Assembly: GCF_002585305.1 (NCBI RefSeq)
Contig: NZ_NUNF01000021.1
Span: 28,133 to 92,132, forward strand
Source: Bacillus sp. AFS037270
GTDB lineage: Bacteria; Bacillota; Bacilli; Bacillales_B; DSM-18226
Reading direction: 5' to 3'
Length of the DNA stretch: 64,000 nt
The notes below the pieces were generated by a model that saw only the letters and a list, made by a program, of their open reading frames with translations, was not told the DNA's origin and ran no database searches. The translations under genes and the position numbers were made by a program. Shown here piece after piece: positions 26,932 through 36,249 of the stretch; the stretch's first letter is position 1, and each line of letters starts with the position of its first letter.

Positions 26932-27882
26932 ATGACAGGTGGGTTGCAGATGGACACCAATGATTTTAATAAAGAGCTCCATCACTATTACACAAAAATA
27001 CGTGAGACTAATCATCCCTATTATTGGTACTGTTTGGCTAAAACTCAGGCAAGAGTTGGATTAACAAATGAAGCACTGCAAACAATTGATCTGGCTTTGT
27101 CTTTTCCCAATCCTTATCCTTCAAAGCACAAACTTTTTGAAATACGGGCGGGACTGCAATCATCAGATTCAAGACAGTTAAATACAAATAGTCCATCCAT
27201 CGTAACAGTAAAGAGGGGCGATATTGACGGAGACGGGATAAAGGATAATGTTTATCTCTCGGCAGTTAAAACTCCTGATAGTCCATTTTGGAAAGATATC
27301 ACTTTGGTTGTCCAAAATGGGAGAACACATCATTATGATCACATCCGTTTTAAAAATAACGCTGGATACAACCCTACACTTTTTCTTGGTGATTTTACAG
27401 GCAAAAAGGGCGAGGATATTTTAGTAGTCATTGATACCGGAGGAAGCGCCGGCACTATTTATGCGTATATCTTTTCTTATATGAACGGTCAAATAAGGCA
27501 AATATTTGATTCAGATGCATTCAATGATTCCTATAAATATGATGTGACGTATGAAAATCAATACAAAGCAAAGGTAACCAGTTATCATCTTAGAGAAAAG
27601 TATATTCTTGACCTTACTAATAAGGGGAAAGAATATTTATCGGAAATATATAACCCCCAAGGTATTTTAAAGGCTCCCATTAATGGTTGGGTGAATCCCT
27701 TGTCAGGTTTATACCCGATTGATTTTAACAGGGATAATAGATATGAACTCGAAGCGTATCAAAGGATAGCTGGCAGGTATAATGCGGACAGTCTGGGATC
27801 TGTACAAACTGTATTGAAATGGAATGGTCAGGAGTTTGGTCCTGACAGACAGTCGGTGGCCATCTTTGGTGGGGAGATGTAA
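26932..27882 (+). CDS. Protein with a calcium-loop-like repeat (VCBS-like), function unknown
   Basis: 316 residues. The N-terminal ~90 residues are helical and resemble a TPR pair (YYWYCLAKTQARVGLTNEALQTIDLAL). Then a beta-rich part begins with GDIDGDGIKDNVYL, a DxDxDG calcium-binding loop like those in FG-GAP/VCBS proteins, and a later PIDFNRDNRYELEAYQ is a second, weaker loop. Similar Bacillus proteins are secreted, but no signal peptide is seen here, and the upstream dispersed repeat may have replaced the original 5' end. Start at ATG 26932, 6 nt after TGGAG. Function unknown. Confidence 0.65.
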   Translation: MTGGLQMDTNDFNKELHHYYTKIRETNHPYYWYCLAKTQARVGLTNEALQTIDLALSFPNPYPSKHKLFEIRAGLQSSDSRQLNTNSPSIVTVKRGDIDGDGIKDNVYLSAVKTPDSPFWKDITLVVQNGRTHHYDHIRFKNNAGYNPTLFLGDFTGKKGEDILVVIDTGGSAGTIYAYIFSYMNGQIRQIFDSDAFNDSYKYDVTYENQYKAKVTSYHLREKYILDLTNKGKEYLSEIYNPQGILKAPINGWVNPLSGLYPIDFNRDNRYELEAYQRIAGRYNADSLGSVQTVLKWNGQEFGPDRQSVAIFGGEM

Positions 27883-27999
27883 CACGTAACATAAGAGGCC
27901 TAATGCATAGGGAATGGGAATAAAGAAGTTGTTGTAGGTATTCAGCAATCAAAAGCTATGCTGATCCCCCAAAATAATATAAAGGAATTAAAAAAGCAC

Positions 28000-28031
28000 T
28001 TGATATATTCTATTTGTTAGACTAGTATAAT
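28000..28031 (+). promoter_or_regulatory. Possible promoter of the cobalamin operon leader
   Basis: TATAAT at 28026-28031 and TTGATA at 28000-28005 lie just upstream of the first riboswitch; the 20-nt spacing is longer than ideal, so the -35 choice is uncertain. Confidence 0.35.
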
Positions 28032-28069
28032 TATTATCTCTTAAAATTACATATGAATTTGTTAACAAT

Positions 28070-28240
28070 TAGTTAAGATGCCTTAGGGCTTAATAGGGAA
28101 TCTGGTGCAATACCAGAACTGTCCCCGCAACTGTGAGTGTGGACGAAATAGACAAACCACTGAGACGTATTTATGGACGATACGGGAAGGGTCTAGAGTA
28201 GGAAGATACACAAGTCAGGAGACCTGTCTTAGCTTTTAAA
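28070..28240 (+). ncRNA. Cobalamin riboswitch 1
   Basis: Contains the conserved core GGTGCAATACCAGAACTG-type segment with TCCCCGCAACTGTGAG (28121-28136) and the B12 box AAGTCAGGAGACCTGTCT at 28212-28229. Expected to bind adenosyl- or other cobalamin and favour the terminator at 28325-28355. Confidence 0.92.
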
Positions 28241-28324
28241 GTTTCGATTTCTTCGGGGGTTGAGAAGATGGAACGTTTGGACAAAAAGGATTATTGATTA
28301 ATTTTCTTTTTGTGCTGACGTTTT

Positions 28325-28355
28325 ATCCGTTCAACTAATGTTGAACGGATTTTTT
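28325..28355 (+). terminator. Terminator of riboswitch 1
   Basis: ATCCGTTCAAC pairs with GTTGAACGGAT across a 4-nt loop and is followed by TTTTT. No gene lies between this and riboswitch 2. Confidence 0.9.
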
Positions 28356-28436
28356 CATTTGGATGATTCTAAACCATTTTTAATTCTCATAGGTTAGCTT
28401 TAGAAGAAACAAGCCTTTTTAACAATTGAATAGATT

Positions 28437-28600
28437 AGGATAGGTGCGCATTTAAAATATGTGCTTAATAGGGAAGTACGGTTAAAATCCGTCACGGTAC
28501 CCGCCACTGTATGGGGAGTTCGTTGCAGATGTCACTGAAGGAATTCGGGAAGACGCAATGGAATGATGAACCTAAGTCAGGAGACCTGCCTTTACCTAAG
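28437..28600 (+). ncRNA. Cobalamin riboswitch 2
   Basis: A second copy: AATAGGGAAGTACGGTTAAA, ACCCGCCACTGT (28499-28510) and B12 box AAGTCAGGAGACCTGCCT at 28574-28591. It differs from riboswitch 1 in the peripheral stems, so it is not a recent duplicate. Confidence 0.92.
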
Positions 28601-28674
28601 AGCTTCATCAACCTACGGGAACATAGGTAGAAGTGCGGAACATACATCGCTATTTTTTTATGTGTATATATTCT

Positions 28675-28705
28675 GCACCCCTATGTCCATAGGGGTGCTT
28701 TTTTT
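28675..28705 (+). terminator. Terminator of riboswitch 2
   Basis: GCACCCCTAT pairs with its complement around a short loop and is followed by seven Ts, 29 nt before the first operon gene. Confidence 0.92.
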
Positions 28706-28733
28706 GTGTAAAAAATGAAAAGGAGAGTGTGAC

Positions 28734-29117
28734 ATGACTACTTGGAATTTACAAGGGACGAAACACCATGTCCTCATTTGCAACGGCAGCAGCTGTATGA
28801 GAAAGGGTGGAGAGGAAGCGACACAAGCAATACGGAATGAAATCACCAATTTAAACTTAGATTCACTCATACATACCACAAGAACGAGATGCAATGGGAG
28901 ATGTAAGGATGCACCCGTTGCCATCGTCTATCCGTCAGGGACTTGGTATAAAAACGTAACCCCAGAAGTGGGGACTACGATTGTAAAGCGTCATCTAGCG
29001 GAAGGTCAGTGCCTTCAGGAGCATGCGATCTATCAATATTCCGAAGCAGGATTCATACAGCAAGAAGGGTCGGAATGCATCGAAGGAGTACAAAAAGCGG
29101 TTAAAGAAAAGATGTAA
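28734..29117 (+). CDS. cbiW: CbiW, [2Fe-2S] ferredoxin-like protein of the cobalamin operon
   Basis: 127 residues. Thioredoxin-fold ferredoxin with cysteines at 16, 21, 53 and 57 (LICNGSSC and RCNGRC), the pattern for a [2Fe-2S] cluster. In B. megaterium the cobI operon also starts with cbiW, followed by cbiH60 and cbiX. Its role is not settled; electron supply to a corrin-ring step, perhaps the Fe-S domain of CbiH60, is a reasonable guess. AAAGGAG lies 10 nt before the ATG. First gene after the second riboswitch. Confidence 0.85.
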   Translation: MTTWNLQGTKHHVLICNGSSCMRKGGEEATQAIRNEITNLNLDSLIHTTRTRCNGRCKDAPVAIVYPSGTWYKNVTPEVGTTIVKRHLAEGQCLQEHAIYQYSEAGFIQQEGSECIEGVQKAVKEKM

Positions 29118-29170
29118 CAGCAGATAGTAGCTGGATTTTAGTTTGAAATTTTGGAAGGTGGCGTAATAGT

Positions 29171-30796
29171 GTGAAAGGCAAATTATTGGTTATTGGTTTT
29201 GGCCCTGGTGATGAAAAACATATTACCGGACGGGCAAAAGAAGCCATCCAAGAAAGTGATATCATCATCGGCTACAAAACCTATGTTGATTTAATCAAGG
29301 GATTAATAACTGGAAAGCAAATCATCAGCACAGGAATGACAGAAGAAGTGAGCCGTGCCCAGGAGGCTGTGAAACAGGCTGAGCTCGGTTACACGGTAGC
29401 GGTCATTTCGAGCGGTGATGCCGGTGTATATGGAATGGCAGGACTGGTTTACGAAGTGCTAATCGAAAAAGGCTGGAAAAAAAACTCAGGGGTAGAAGTG
29501 GAAGTGGTCCCTGGCATTTCCGCCATCAACTCCTGTGCTGCTTTATTAGGCGCGCCGGTCATGCATGATGCCTGTACAATCAGCTTAAGTGACCATTTGA
29601 CACCTTGGAGCTTGATCGAGAAACGAATCGAAGCGGCCGCTCAAGCCGATTTTGTGATTGCCTTATACAATCCAAAAAGCGGGAGAAGGACACGGCAGAT
29701 TATGGAAGCACAAAAAATTCTACTAAAATATCGCTCGCCAGACACCCCTGTAGGATTGGTAAAGAGTGCTTTCCGTGATAGTCAAAATATCGTCTTAACT
29801 GATTTACAAGAGATGCTCGAACATGAAATTGGCATGTTAACCACCGTTTTAATTGGCAACTCTTCCACTTTTTTTTACGACGGCTTGATCATCACTCCGC
29901 GCGGTTATCAGCGGAAGTATACATTAAACCAGTCAATTCAGCCGTTGAAACCGCATCAGCGTCTGCAAAAGGAAGCCGAACCATGGGCACTGAAGCAGGC
30001 GGAAGATGTATCATCGGTGAACAAAAAACTAGTCACCCAGACCTCAGTGAAAGAGTCGCCAAGAGAGCTGGCTGAGGAAGCCTTGCAAATAATCCTTGGT
30101 GAGAACGATGGACCATCCCAAGGTTTAATGGTGAAGCAAGACTTTCAATCTATTTTTGAGGTAGCGGTCAGCCCTGGTGTCGCCAATAAAAAATTTACCG
30201 CGACTCAGATGGTCATTCTTTCCGAAATCGTCGGAGAAGAAGGTGTCATGGAATACACACAAGACCATTATATGAAGCTGCAAATTTTAACCTCTAAGCC
30301 TGATGAGATTGTAGAAAAACTAACGGCGGCCAACTTTTTGATTGCTCCTGTGGGCGACGTATTAACTGTAAAAGCCTGTGATTTTTGTGACGGAGAAAAG
30401 AAGGATTCCATCCCTTATGCCGATGAGCTGCAGGAAAGGCTTGGCGGCATGGAACTCCCCAAAGAATTGAAACTTGGTGTGAATGGCTGCGGCATGGCCT
30501 GTTATGGAGCCGTAAAAGAGGATATTGGCATTGTCTACCGCAAGGGAGCTTTTGATTTATTTTTAGGAGCCAAGACAGCCGGTAGAACCGCACATCCTGG
30601 CCAAATCGTAGCGGAAGGAATCGCACCGGAGCAAATTGTCGGAGTCATAGAGGGGATTGTTCAAGAGTACAAACAAAAGGCCTATCCAAATGAACGTTTC
30701 TATAAATTTTTTAAACGGGTCAAAGAGGTTCAAGGTTTTGTGTATCAGGATATTACACCAAACCTTAAAATCGAAGCGGCTGTTTGCGGGGAGTAA
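29171..30796 (+). CDS. cbiH60: CbiH60: cobalt-factor III C17-methyltransferase fused to an Fe-S domain
   Basis: 541 residues. Residues 1 to about 245 are an SAM-dependent corrin methyltransferase (GFGPGDEKHITGRA, SSGDAGVYGMAG, VVPGISAINSCAALLGAP), the C17 methylase and ring-contraction enzyme of the anaerobic pathway. After a linker, the C-terminal half is a nitrite/sulfite-reductase-like half domain with Cys403-x2-Cys406 and Cys440-x3-Cys444, which fits a [4Fe-4S] cluster. This extended form is known from B. megaterium and is more active than plain CbiH. GTG start with GGAAGGTGG upstream. Confidence 0.93.
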   Translation: MKGKLLVIGFGPGDEKHITGRAKEAIQESDIIIGYKTYVDLIKGLITGKQIISTGMTEEVSRAQEAVKQAELGYTVAVISSGDAGVYGMAGLVYEVLIEKGWKKNSGVEVEVVPGISAINSCAALLGAPVMHDACTISLSDHLTPWSLIEKRIEAAAQADFVIALYNPKSGRRTRQIMEAQKILLKYRSPDTPVGLVKSAFRDSQNIVLTDLQEMLEHEIGMLTTVLIGNSSTFFYDGLIITPRGYQRKYTLNQSIQPLKPHQRLQKEAEPWALKQAEDVSSVNKKLVTQTSVKESPRELAEEALQIILGENDGPSQGLMVKQDFQSIFEVAVSPGVANKKFTATQMVILSEIVGEEGVMEYTQDHYMKLQILTSKPDEIVEKLTAANFLIAPVGDVLTVKACDFCDGEKKDSIPYADELQERLGGMELPKELKLGVNGCGMACYGAVKEDIGIVYRKGAFDLFLGAKTAGRTAHPGQIVAEGIAPEQIVGVIEGIVQEYKQKAYPNERFYKFFKRVKEVQGFVYQDITPNLKIEAAVCGE

Positions 30797-30859
30797 AGGG
30801 GAAAAGTCTAGTGGTCAATTGGTAGGTTAGGTATTTACAAACAAAGGGGAGGAACTATT

Positions 30860-31783
30860 TTGAAAGCAATTTTATTTGTGGGGCATGGGAGCAGAGATCA
30901 AGAGGGAAATCAGCAGGTTCGCGAGTTCATCGGTGAGATGAGAAAGACTTGGGACGATTCTTTCCTAGTTGAGACGTGCTTTTTAGAATTTGAACGACCA
31001 ACCGTTAATCAAGGAATCGATCTGTGTGTGGAGAAAGGGGCCGACCATATTGTCGTGATTCCAATCATGCTCTTACAGGCAGGACACTCCAAAATTCATA
31101 TTCCAGCAGCTATTGATGAGGCAAAGAATAAATATCCATTTGTTCAATTTACTTATGGCCGGCCAATTGGTGTTCATGAGGAAACATTTGAAATTCTAAA
31201 AACGAGATTAATGGAAATCGGCGAGAATATAGAGGCACCTGAAGACGATACGGCTGTCCTTTTGTTAGGACGGGGCGGAAGCGATCCCGATGCGAATAGT
31301 GATTTATATAAAATTGCTAGATTACTATGGGAAAAAACAAACTATAAAATCGTAGAACCTGCTTTTATGGGGGTGACCAATCCCCTTGTGAACGAAGGGA
31401 TTGAGCGCTGTATTAAGCTTGGAGCAAAAAAAGTGGTAATCCTGCCTTACTTTCTATTCACCGGCATCCTGATTAAACGGTTAGAAGATATGATGGTTCC
31501 TATTCAAAATCAATATTCGGCGGTTGAATTTCAGTTGGCTGATTATTTTGGTTATCATCCAAAATTACAGACGATTTTAATCGATCGGGTGGAAGAAGCC
31601 CTCGGTGATGAGGTGAAGATGAACTGCGATACCTGCCAATACCGTCTCAATGTGATGGAACATATCGATCATCACCACCACCATGATCATGATCACGATC
31701 ATCATCACGGCCATGACCATCACCATCATGACCATGATCATCACCATGATCACAAACATGCAGGGCAAAAGGCAGGAGATTAG
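30860..31783 (+). CDS. cbiX: Sirohydrochlorin cobaltochelatase, long form with His-rich tail
   Basis: 307 residues; inserts cobalt into sirohydrochlorin, the entry to the anaerobic corrin pathway. Two CbiX modules: FVGHGSRDQEGN at the N terminus and LLGRGGSDPDANSD near residue 135, with HSKIHIP giving the catalytic histidines. Near the C terminus, Met-x-Cys256-x2-Cys259 matches the MxCxxC Fe-S motif of CbiX-L, and the last ~40 residues are mostly His and Asp, probably for cobalt handling. TTG start with AAAGGGGAGG upstream. Operon third gene. Confidence 0.94.
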   Translation: MKAILFVGHGSRDQEGNQQVREFIGEMRKTWDDSFLVETCFLEFERPTVNQGIDLCVEKGADHIVVIPIMLLQAGHSKIHIPAAIDEAKNKYPFVQFTYGRPIGVHEETFEILKTRLMEIGENIEAPEDDTAVLLLGRGGSDPDANSDLYKIARLLWEKTNYKIVEPAFMGVTNPLVNEGIERCIKLGAKKVVILPYFLFTGILIKRLEDMMVPIQNQYSAVEFQLADYFGYHPKLQTILIDRVEEALGDEVKMNCDTCQYRLNVMEHIDHHHHHDHDHDHHHGHDHHHHDHDHHHDHKHAGQKAGD

Positions 31784-31784
31784 G

Positions 31785-32582
31785 ATGATTTTCGTATTAG
31801 CCGGTACAAGTGATGCACGAGCCCTTGCTTTAAAAATAAAAAATGAGGGCTTCGATCTCCTATCCTCCGTTGTCACAAAAAATGCAGCGGTTGAATTAAG
31901 GGAGTCAGGGATACCTGTTCAAGTAGGAAGATTAACCGATGAAGACATGGTGGGGTTGATTGACACAAAAGGGATTCTAGCGGTTGTCGATGCCAGTCAT
32001 CCGTTTGCGGAAGAAGCTTCGAAAAACGCAATCATGGCGGCCCAAACGGCGGGAGTCCCCTATATCCGGTATGAACGGGAGTCACAAACTTTCCAATATG
32101 ACAACATGACAGTCGTCGAAAGCTACGAGGAAGCAGCGGAGCTTGCATTGGCCAAAAAAGGCGTGGTGATGCTGACGACCGGCAGCAAGACGCTTCAAAT
32201 TTTCACAGAAAAACTATTAGGAAACCCGGATATCCGCTTAATCGCCAGAATGCTGCCTCGTGTGGATAATATGGAAAAATGTGAGCAGCTTGGGCTGCCG
32301 CAGAAAAATATTGTTGCGATCCAGGGACCATTTTCAAAAGAGTTCGACAAAGCCCTATATAAGCAATATGGCGTGACCTTAATGGTGACGAAAGAAAGCG
32401 GGAAAGTCGGATCGGTTGATGAAAAGGTGGATGCGGCCAAGGAACTGGGGATTGAGGTCATCATGATTGGCCGCCCGAAACTGAATTATGGCACTGTCTA
32501 TGCTCATTTTGTTGATGTCATTGCAGAATTACATAAAAAGATTGGTTCCACACCAACCGTCACACTAGAACAATCATTTTAA
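31785..32582 (+). CDS. cbiJ: Cobalt-precorrin-6A reductase
   Basis: 265 residues, NAD(P)H-dependent reductase of the corrin macrocycle. Start at ATG 31785 (MIFVLAGTSDARALAL), one base after the cbiX stop and behind CAGGAG. Family features: VVDASHPFAEEASKNA near residue 66, TTGSKTLQIF near 127, and KESGKVGSVDEKVDAAKELGIEVIMIGRP in the C-terminal part. Upstream in-frame codons overlap the His-rich end of cbiX and are not part of this gene. Confidence 0.92.
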   Translation: MIFVLAGTSDARALALKIKNEGFDLLSSVVTKNAAVELRESGIPVQVGRLTDEDMVGLIDTKGILAVVDASHPFAEEASKNAIMAAQTAGVPYIRYERESQTFQYDNMTVVESYEEAAELALAKKGVVMLTTGSKTLQIFTEKLLGNPDIRLIARMLPRVDNMEKCEQLGLPQKNIVAIQGPFSKEFDKALYKQYGVTLMVTKESGKVGSVDEKVDAAKELGIEVIMIGRPKLNYGTVYAHFVDVIAELHKKIGSTPTVTLEQSF

Positions 32583-32598
32583 TACAGGAGTGAGAGAA

Positions 32599-33246
32599 AT
32601 GGATTTTCGTACCGAATTTAAACCTTTAACCGTCCAACCGGAACAGATTGAAGGAAGAAGTTTTGAAATGATTAATGAAGAAATTGGGGACCACCCGTTT
32701 ACCGAGGAGCAATATCCGATTGTCCAGCGCATCATCCATGCATCCGCTGATTTTGAACTCGGGAAAAGCGTCCTCTTCCATCCTGACGCTATCCAGTCCG
32801 GTATCCGCGCGATTCGGAGCGGGAAAATGGTAGTTGCCGATGTTCAAATGATTCAAAGCGGGGCTAATAAAGCGCGAATTGAAAAGTACGGCGGAGAAAT
32901 CAAGGTCTATATTTCTGACCCGGATGTGATGCAAGAAGCCAAACGGTTAAATACCACAAGGGCAATTATTTCGATGCGAAAAGCGATCAAAGAAGCGGAC
33001 GGCGGAATTTTTGCCATCGGGAACGCCCCAACGGCCTTACTCGAACTCATCCGCCTGATAAAAGAAGGAGAAGCGAAACCAGGTCTTGTCATTGGTCTGC
33101 CAGTTGGGTTTGTTTCCGCCGCTGAGTCAAAAGAAGAACTAGCCAAGCTCGATATCCCGTTCATCACCAATATTGGCAGAAAAGGCGGCAGTACCGTGAC
33201 CGTTGCTGCATTAAACGCCATTTCCATTATGGCCGATCGGGGATAA
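32599..33246 (+). CDS. cbiC: Cobalt-precorrin-8 methylmutase
   Basis: 215 residues; moves the C11 methyl to C12 to form cobyrinate. IIHASADFE holds the catalytic His, preceded by YPIVQR; GNAPTALLELIRLIKEG and GLPVGFVSAAESKEEL are typical. Start at ATG 32599, 8 nt after CAGGAG, rather than the GTG at 32590 that lies inside the ribosome site. Between cbiJ and cbiD. Confidence 0.94.
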   Translation: MDFRTEFKPLTVQPEQIEGRSFEMINEEIGDHPFTEEQYPIVQRIIHASADFELGKSVLFHPDAIQSGIRAIRSGKMVVADVQMIQSGANKARIEKYGGEIKVYISDPDVMQEAKRLNTTRAIISMRKAIKEADGGIFAIGNAPTALLELIRLIKEGEAKPGLVIGLPVGFVSAAESKEELAKLDIPFITNIGRKGGSTVTVAALNAISIMADRG

Positions 33247-33249
33247 CCC

Positions 33250-34353
33250 ATGCAGGAAGTACCAAAAGGGAAGCTCAGGGAAGGATATACGACTGGGGCC
33301 TGCGCAACGGCAACGACCAAAGCAGCGCTGACGGCATTAATAACCGGTGAGCCGCAAACAGAATCGACCATTTACTTGCCCGTCAAACGGTTTGCAACCT
33401 TTCAGATAGAAAGCTGTGAGGTAGAGGAACAAACCGCCACCGCCAGTACGATTAAAGACGCGGGGGATGACCCGGATGCCACCCACGGGGCCTTGATTGT
33501 TTCCAACGTGTCATGGCTCGATGAACCGGGCATCGTGCTTGATGGGGGAATTGGGGTTGGCCGCGTCACAAAGGACGGCTTGCCCGTTCCTGTCGGCGAG
33601 GCGGCGATTAACCCTGTTCCCCGCAGGATGATCCGCGAGACGGCCGAAGGGGTATTAAAAGAATTTGGGATTAAGAGAGGCATAAAGATCGTCATTTCCG
33701 TACCAGCCGGTGAAGAAATCGCCAAAAAAACACTCAATGGACGCTTAGGGATCATTGGCGGGATTTCTATCCTCGGAACCCGCGGGATTGTCGTTCCTTT
33801 TTCCACAGCCGCCTATAAGGCCAGTATCATCCAGGCAATCAGTGTTGCCCGGGCCAGTGCCTGCGAGCACGTTGTCATTACAACAGGCGGGCGGAGCGAG
33901 AAAAATGCGATGAAGCAATTCCCCGAACTGTCTGAGGAAGCTTTTATTGAAATGGGTGACTTTGTCGGGTTCACCCTTAAACAATGCAAGAAGCAAGGGG
34001 TAAAAAGAGTGTCGATGGTCGGCATGATGGGGAAATTCTCAAAGGTCGCAATGGGGATCATGATGGTCCACTCAAAAAGCGCCCCGGTAGATTTTGATTT
34101 TTTAGCGGAGGTGGCAAGCAGTACCGGTGCGAATGCCGCTCTGGTTGAGCAAATTCGAACGGCCAATACGGCATCACAGGTTGGCGATATGATGACAGCA
34201 CAGGGCCATCTTTCCTTTTTCGAACGGCTAAGCGACCATTGCTGCCTTGCTGCGTTAAAGGAAGTCGATGGCGGGATCGATATAGATACAACCCTTTATA
34301 CCATGAAGGGGGAATTGTTAGGAAAGGCGGTGCGAAAGAGTGGCATCAATTAA
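33250..34353 (+). CDS. cbiD: Cobalt-precorrin-5B C1-methyltransferase
   Basis: 367 residues; methylates C1 of the ring in the anaerobic pathway. [19 protein letters not shown] at the N terminus and [31 protein letters not shown] and [20 protein letters not shown] are characteristic. It starts 3 nt after the cbiC stop and overlaps the next gene by 14 nt. Confidence 0.95.
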   Translation: MQEVPKGKLREGYTTGACATATTKAALTALITGEPQTESTIYLPVKRFATFQIESCEVEEQTATASTIKDAGDDPDATHGALIVSNVSWLDEPGIVLDGGIGVGRVTKDGLPVPVGEAAINPVPRRMIRETAEGVLKEFGIKRGIKIVISVPAGEEIAKKTLNGRLGIIGGISILGTRGIVVPFSTAAYKASIIQAISVARASACEHVVITTGGRSEKNAMKQFPELSEEAFIEMGDFVGFTLKQCKKQGVKRVSMVGMMGKFSKVAMGIMMVHSKSAPVDFDFLAEVASSTGANAALVEQIRTANTASQVGDMMTAQGHLSFFERLSDHCCLAALKEVDGGIDIDTTLYTMKGELLGKAVRKSGIN

Positions 34354-35545
34354 AATGATCGGCATTGGGGCCGAAGGGAAAGTCAGCCTGCTCCCGTTGT
34401 ACGAAAAGTGGATTAATGAAAGTGAACTATTAGTAGGAGGAAAGAGACAGCTTTCCTTTTTTCCTGAATTCGCCGGCGAAAAAATCGCGATTGAAGGCGG
34501 GCTTTCTTCACTTGTCGAACGGCTGCAGTCGGAGACGAGAAACGTAGTAATTCTAGCATCTGGAGACCCGTTGTTCTATGGAATTGGAAGTTATTTATCT
34601 TCTAAAATCGATTTGGACATTTATCCTTATTTAAGTTCGATCCAGCTTGCTTTTGCCAGAATGAAAGAAAGATGGCAGGATGCTTATTTCACCAGCGTTC
34701 ACGGCAGGAGTATAAAAGGGCTGGCACAGCGGGTGGATGGGAAAAAAACGGTCGCAATCTTAACCGACACAGAAAATTCCCCAAATAAAATCACTCAGTA
34801 TTTGCTTTCCTTTGGCATGACTGAATATGAGGCGTTTGTGGGAGAGAACCTTGGCAGTGACAAGGAACGATGCCGCTGGTTTACCCTTGCTGAAATGAAA
34901 GATGAAGAGTTTTCAGCGCTCAATGTGGTCATTCTCAAGAAAAAAGGGGAAAGCCCACATTGGCCGATTGGCATTGACGATGCGGAGTTTATTCAGCGAA
35001 AACCGGATAAGGGCTTAATTACCAAAAAGGAAATTCGGACCCTAAGCATTAGTGCTCTAAGGTTAAAGGAAGACAGTACGGTTTGGGATATTGGCACATG
35101 CACTGGTTCTGTAGCGATTGAGGCAGCGAAAATCGCCAGGGAAGGACAAGTGTTTGCGATCGAAAAGAACGAGGGCGACCTGGAAAACTGCCGACAAAAT
35201 TTAGCGAAGTTCCGTGTGGATGCAACACTCGTTCATGGGAAAGCTCCAGAGGGATTAGATACCTTCCCAGATCCAGATGCGGTTTTTATTGGCGGGACGG
35301 CAGGCGGGATGGAAGACATTTTGAATATTTGTTGCAGCCGCTTGAAAGCGCGTGGACGCATTGTCTTAAATGCCGTCACGATTGAAAATCTTTCCGAAGC
35401 GATGCGTGCGTTTAAAGAGCGGGGATATGAGACGAACATTACTCTTGCGCAAATATCCAGAAGTAAGCCCATTTTGAATCTGACAAGATTTGATGCATTA
35501 AATCCAATTTACATAATAGAAGCATGGCGCAAGGAAGGGGAGTAA
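34340..35545 (+). CDS. cbiET: Fused CbiE-CbiT: cobalt-precorrin-7 C5-methyltransferase and C15-methyltransferase/decarboxylase
   Basis: 401 residues, two enzymes in one chain (like CobL of the aerobic pathway). Residues 1 to ~200 are CbiE ([28 protein letters not shown]). From ~205 comes CbiT, a class I methyltransferase with [17 protein letters not shown] as SAM site and [15 protein letters not shown]. Start taken as GTG 34340, after AAAGGCGG, overlapping cbiD. The same fusion is present in B. megaterium. Confidence 0.93.
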   Translation: MASIKMIGIGAEGKVSLLPLYEKWINESELLVGGKRQLSFFPEFAGEKIAIEGGLSSLVERLQSETRNVVILASGDPLFYGIGSYLSSKIDLDIYPYLSSIQLAFARMKERWQDAYFTSVHGRSIKGLAQRVDGKKTVAILTDTENSPNKITQYLLSFGMTEYEAFVGENLGSDKERCRWFTLAEMKDEEFSALNVVILKKKGESPHWPIGIDDAEFIQRKPDKGLITKKEIRTLSISALRLKEDSTVWDIGTCTGSVAIEAAKIAREGQVFAIEKNEGDLENCRQNLAKFRVDATLVHGKAPEGLDTFPDPDAVFIGGTAGGMEDILNICCSRLKARGRIVLNAVTIENLSEAMRAFKERGYETNITLAQISRSKPILNLTRFDALNPIYIIEAWRKEGE

Positions 35546-35547
35546 AC

Positions 35548-36249
35548 ATGTTAGGTACATTATACGGCCTAGGAGTTGGCCCGGGGGATCCTGAACTTAT
35601 TACCGTTAAGGCGTTTCGTAAATTAAAGGAATCACCCGTGATTGCCTATCCGAAAAAACAAAAGGGCAGCAAAAGCTATGCCCATCGAATCATTGATGTC
35701 TATTTTCAGCCGAACGAAAAAGAAATGCTCGGCCTTGTCTTTCCGATGACAAAGGATCCAGCCACATTGGAAAGAAAATGGACGGCAACAGTGGAAAATG
35801 TGTGGGCGAAGCTGCAGGAGGGAAAGGATGTCGCTTTTGTAACGGAAGGGGATCCTCTTTTATACAGCACGTTTATTCATATGATGCGTTTGATGCAGGA
35901 AAAGTATCCGCAGGTTCCGATTGAAGTCGTTCCGGGGATTTCGTCCATCAATGGTGCAGCGTCTAGGCTGGGAATTCCTTTGGCAGATGGCGATGAGCAT
36001 GTGGCGATTGTACCGGCGCGGGATGACTATGAAACCATGAAAAAAGTCATCCAAGACAATGATTGTGTCATTTTTATAAAAGTAGCAAAAGTCATTGATT
36101 TAATGCTTGAAGTATTACGTGATTTAGATTTGCTTGACAAGGCTTCAGTCGTCACAAAGGTAACGTCGGATGAGGAGATTATTTGGCGGGCAGATGAGCT
36201 CGAAGGAGCGGAGCTTGAATACTTAACATTAATGGTGGTGAGAAAATGA
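35548..36249 (+). CDS. cbiL: Cobalt-factor II / precorrin-2 C20-methyltransferase
   Basis: 233 residues, SAM-dependent tetrapyrrole methylase. LYGLGVGPGDPELITVKA, FVTEGDPLLYSTFIHM and VVPGISSINGAASRLGIPL are visible. Start at ATG 35548 with AAGGAAGGGGA 7 nt upstream; an ATG at 35524 lies inside cbiET and has no site. Overlaps cbiF by ATGA. Confidence 0.94.
   Translation: MLGTLYGLGVGPGDPELITVKAFRKLKESPVIAYPKKQKGSKSYAHRIIDVYFQPNEKEMLGLVFPMTKDPATLERKWTATVENVWAKLQEGKDVAFVTEGDPLLYSTFIHMMRLMQEKYPQVPIEVVPGISSINGAASRLGIPLADGDEHVAIVPARDDYETMKKVIQDNDCVIFIKVAKVIDLMLEVLRDLDLLDKASVVTKVTSDEEIIWRADELEGAELEYLTLMVVRK

Noticed and set aside
28268..28297. Nine-codon leader peptide between the two cobalamin riboswitches
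   Set aside because: ATG 28268 opens a very short frame without a clear ribosome site; the terminator logic is explained by the aptamer alone.
31577..31876. Minus-strand and shifted frames over the His-rich end of cbiX
   Set aside because: They arise from the repetitive CAT/CAC codons and give Met/Val/Ile or Ile/Thr runs; they are not genes.
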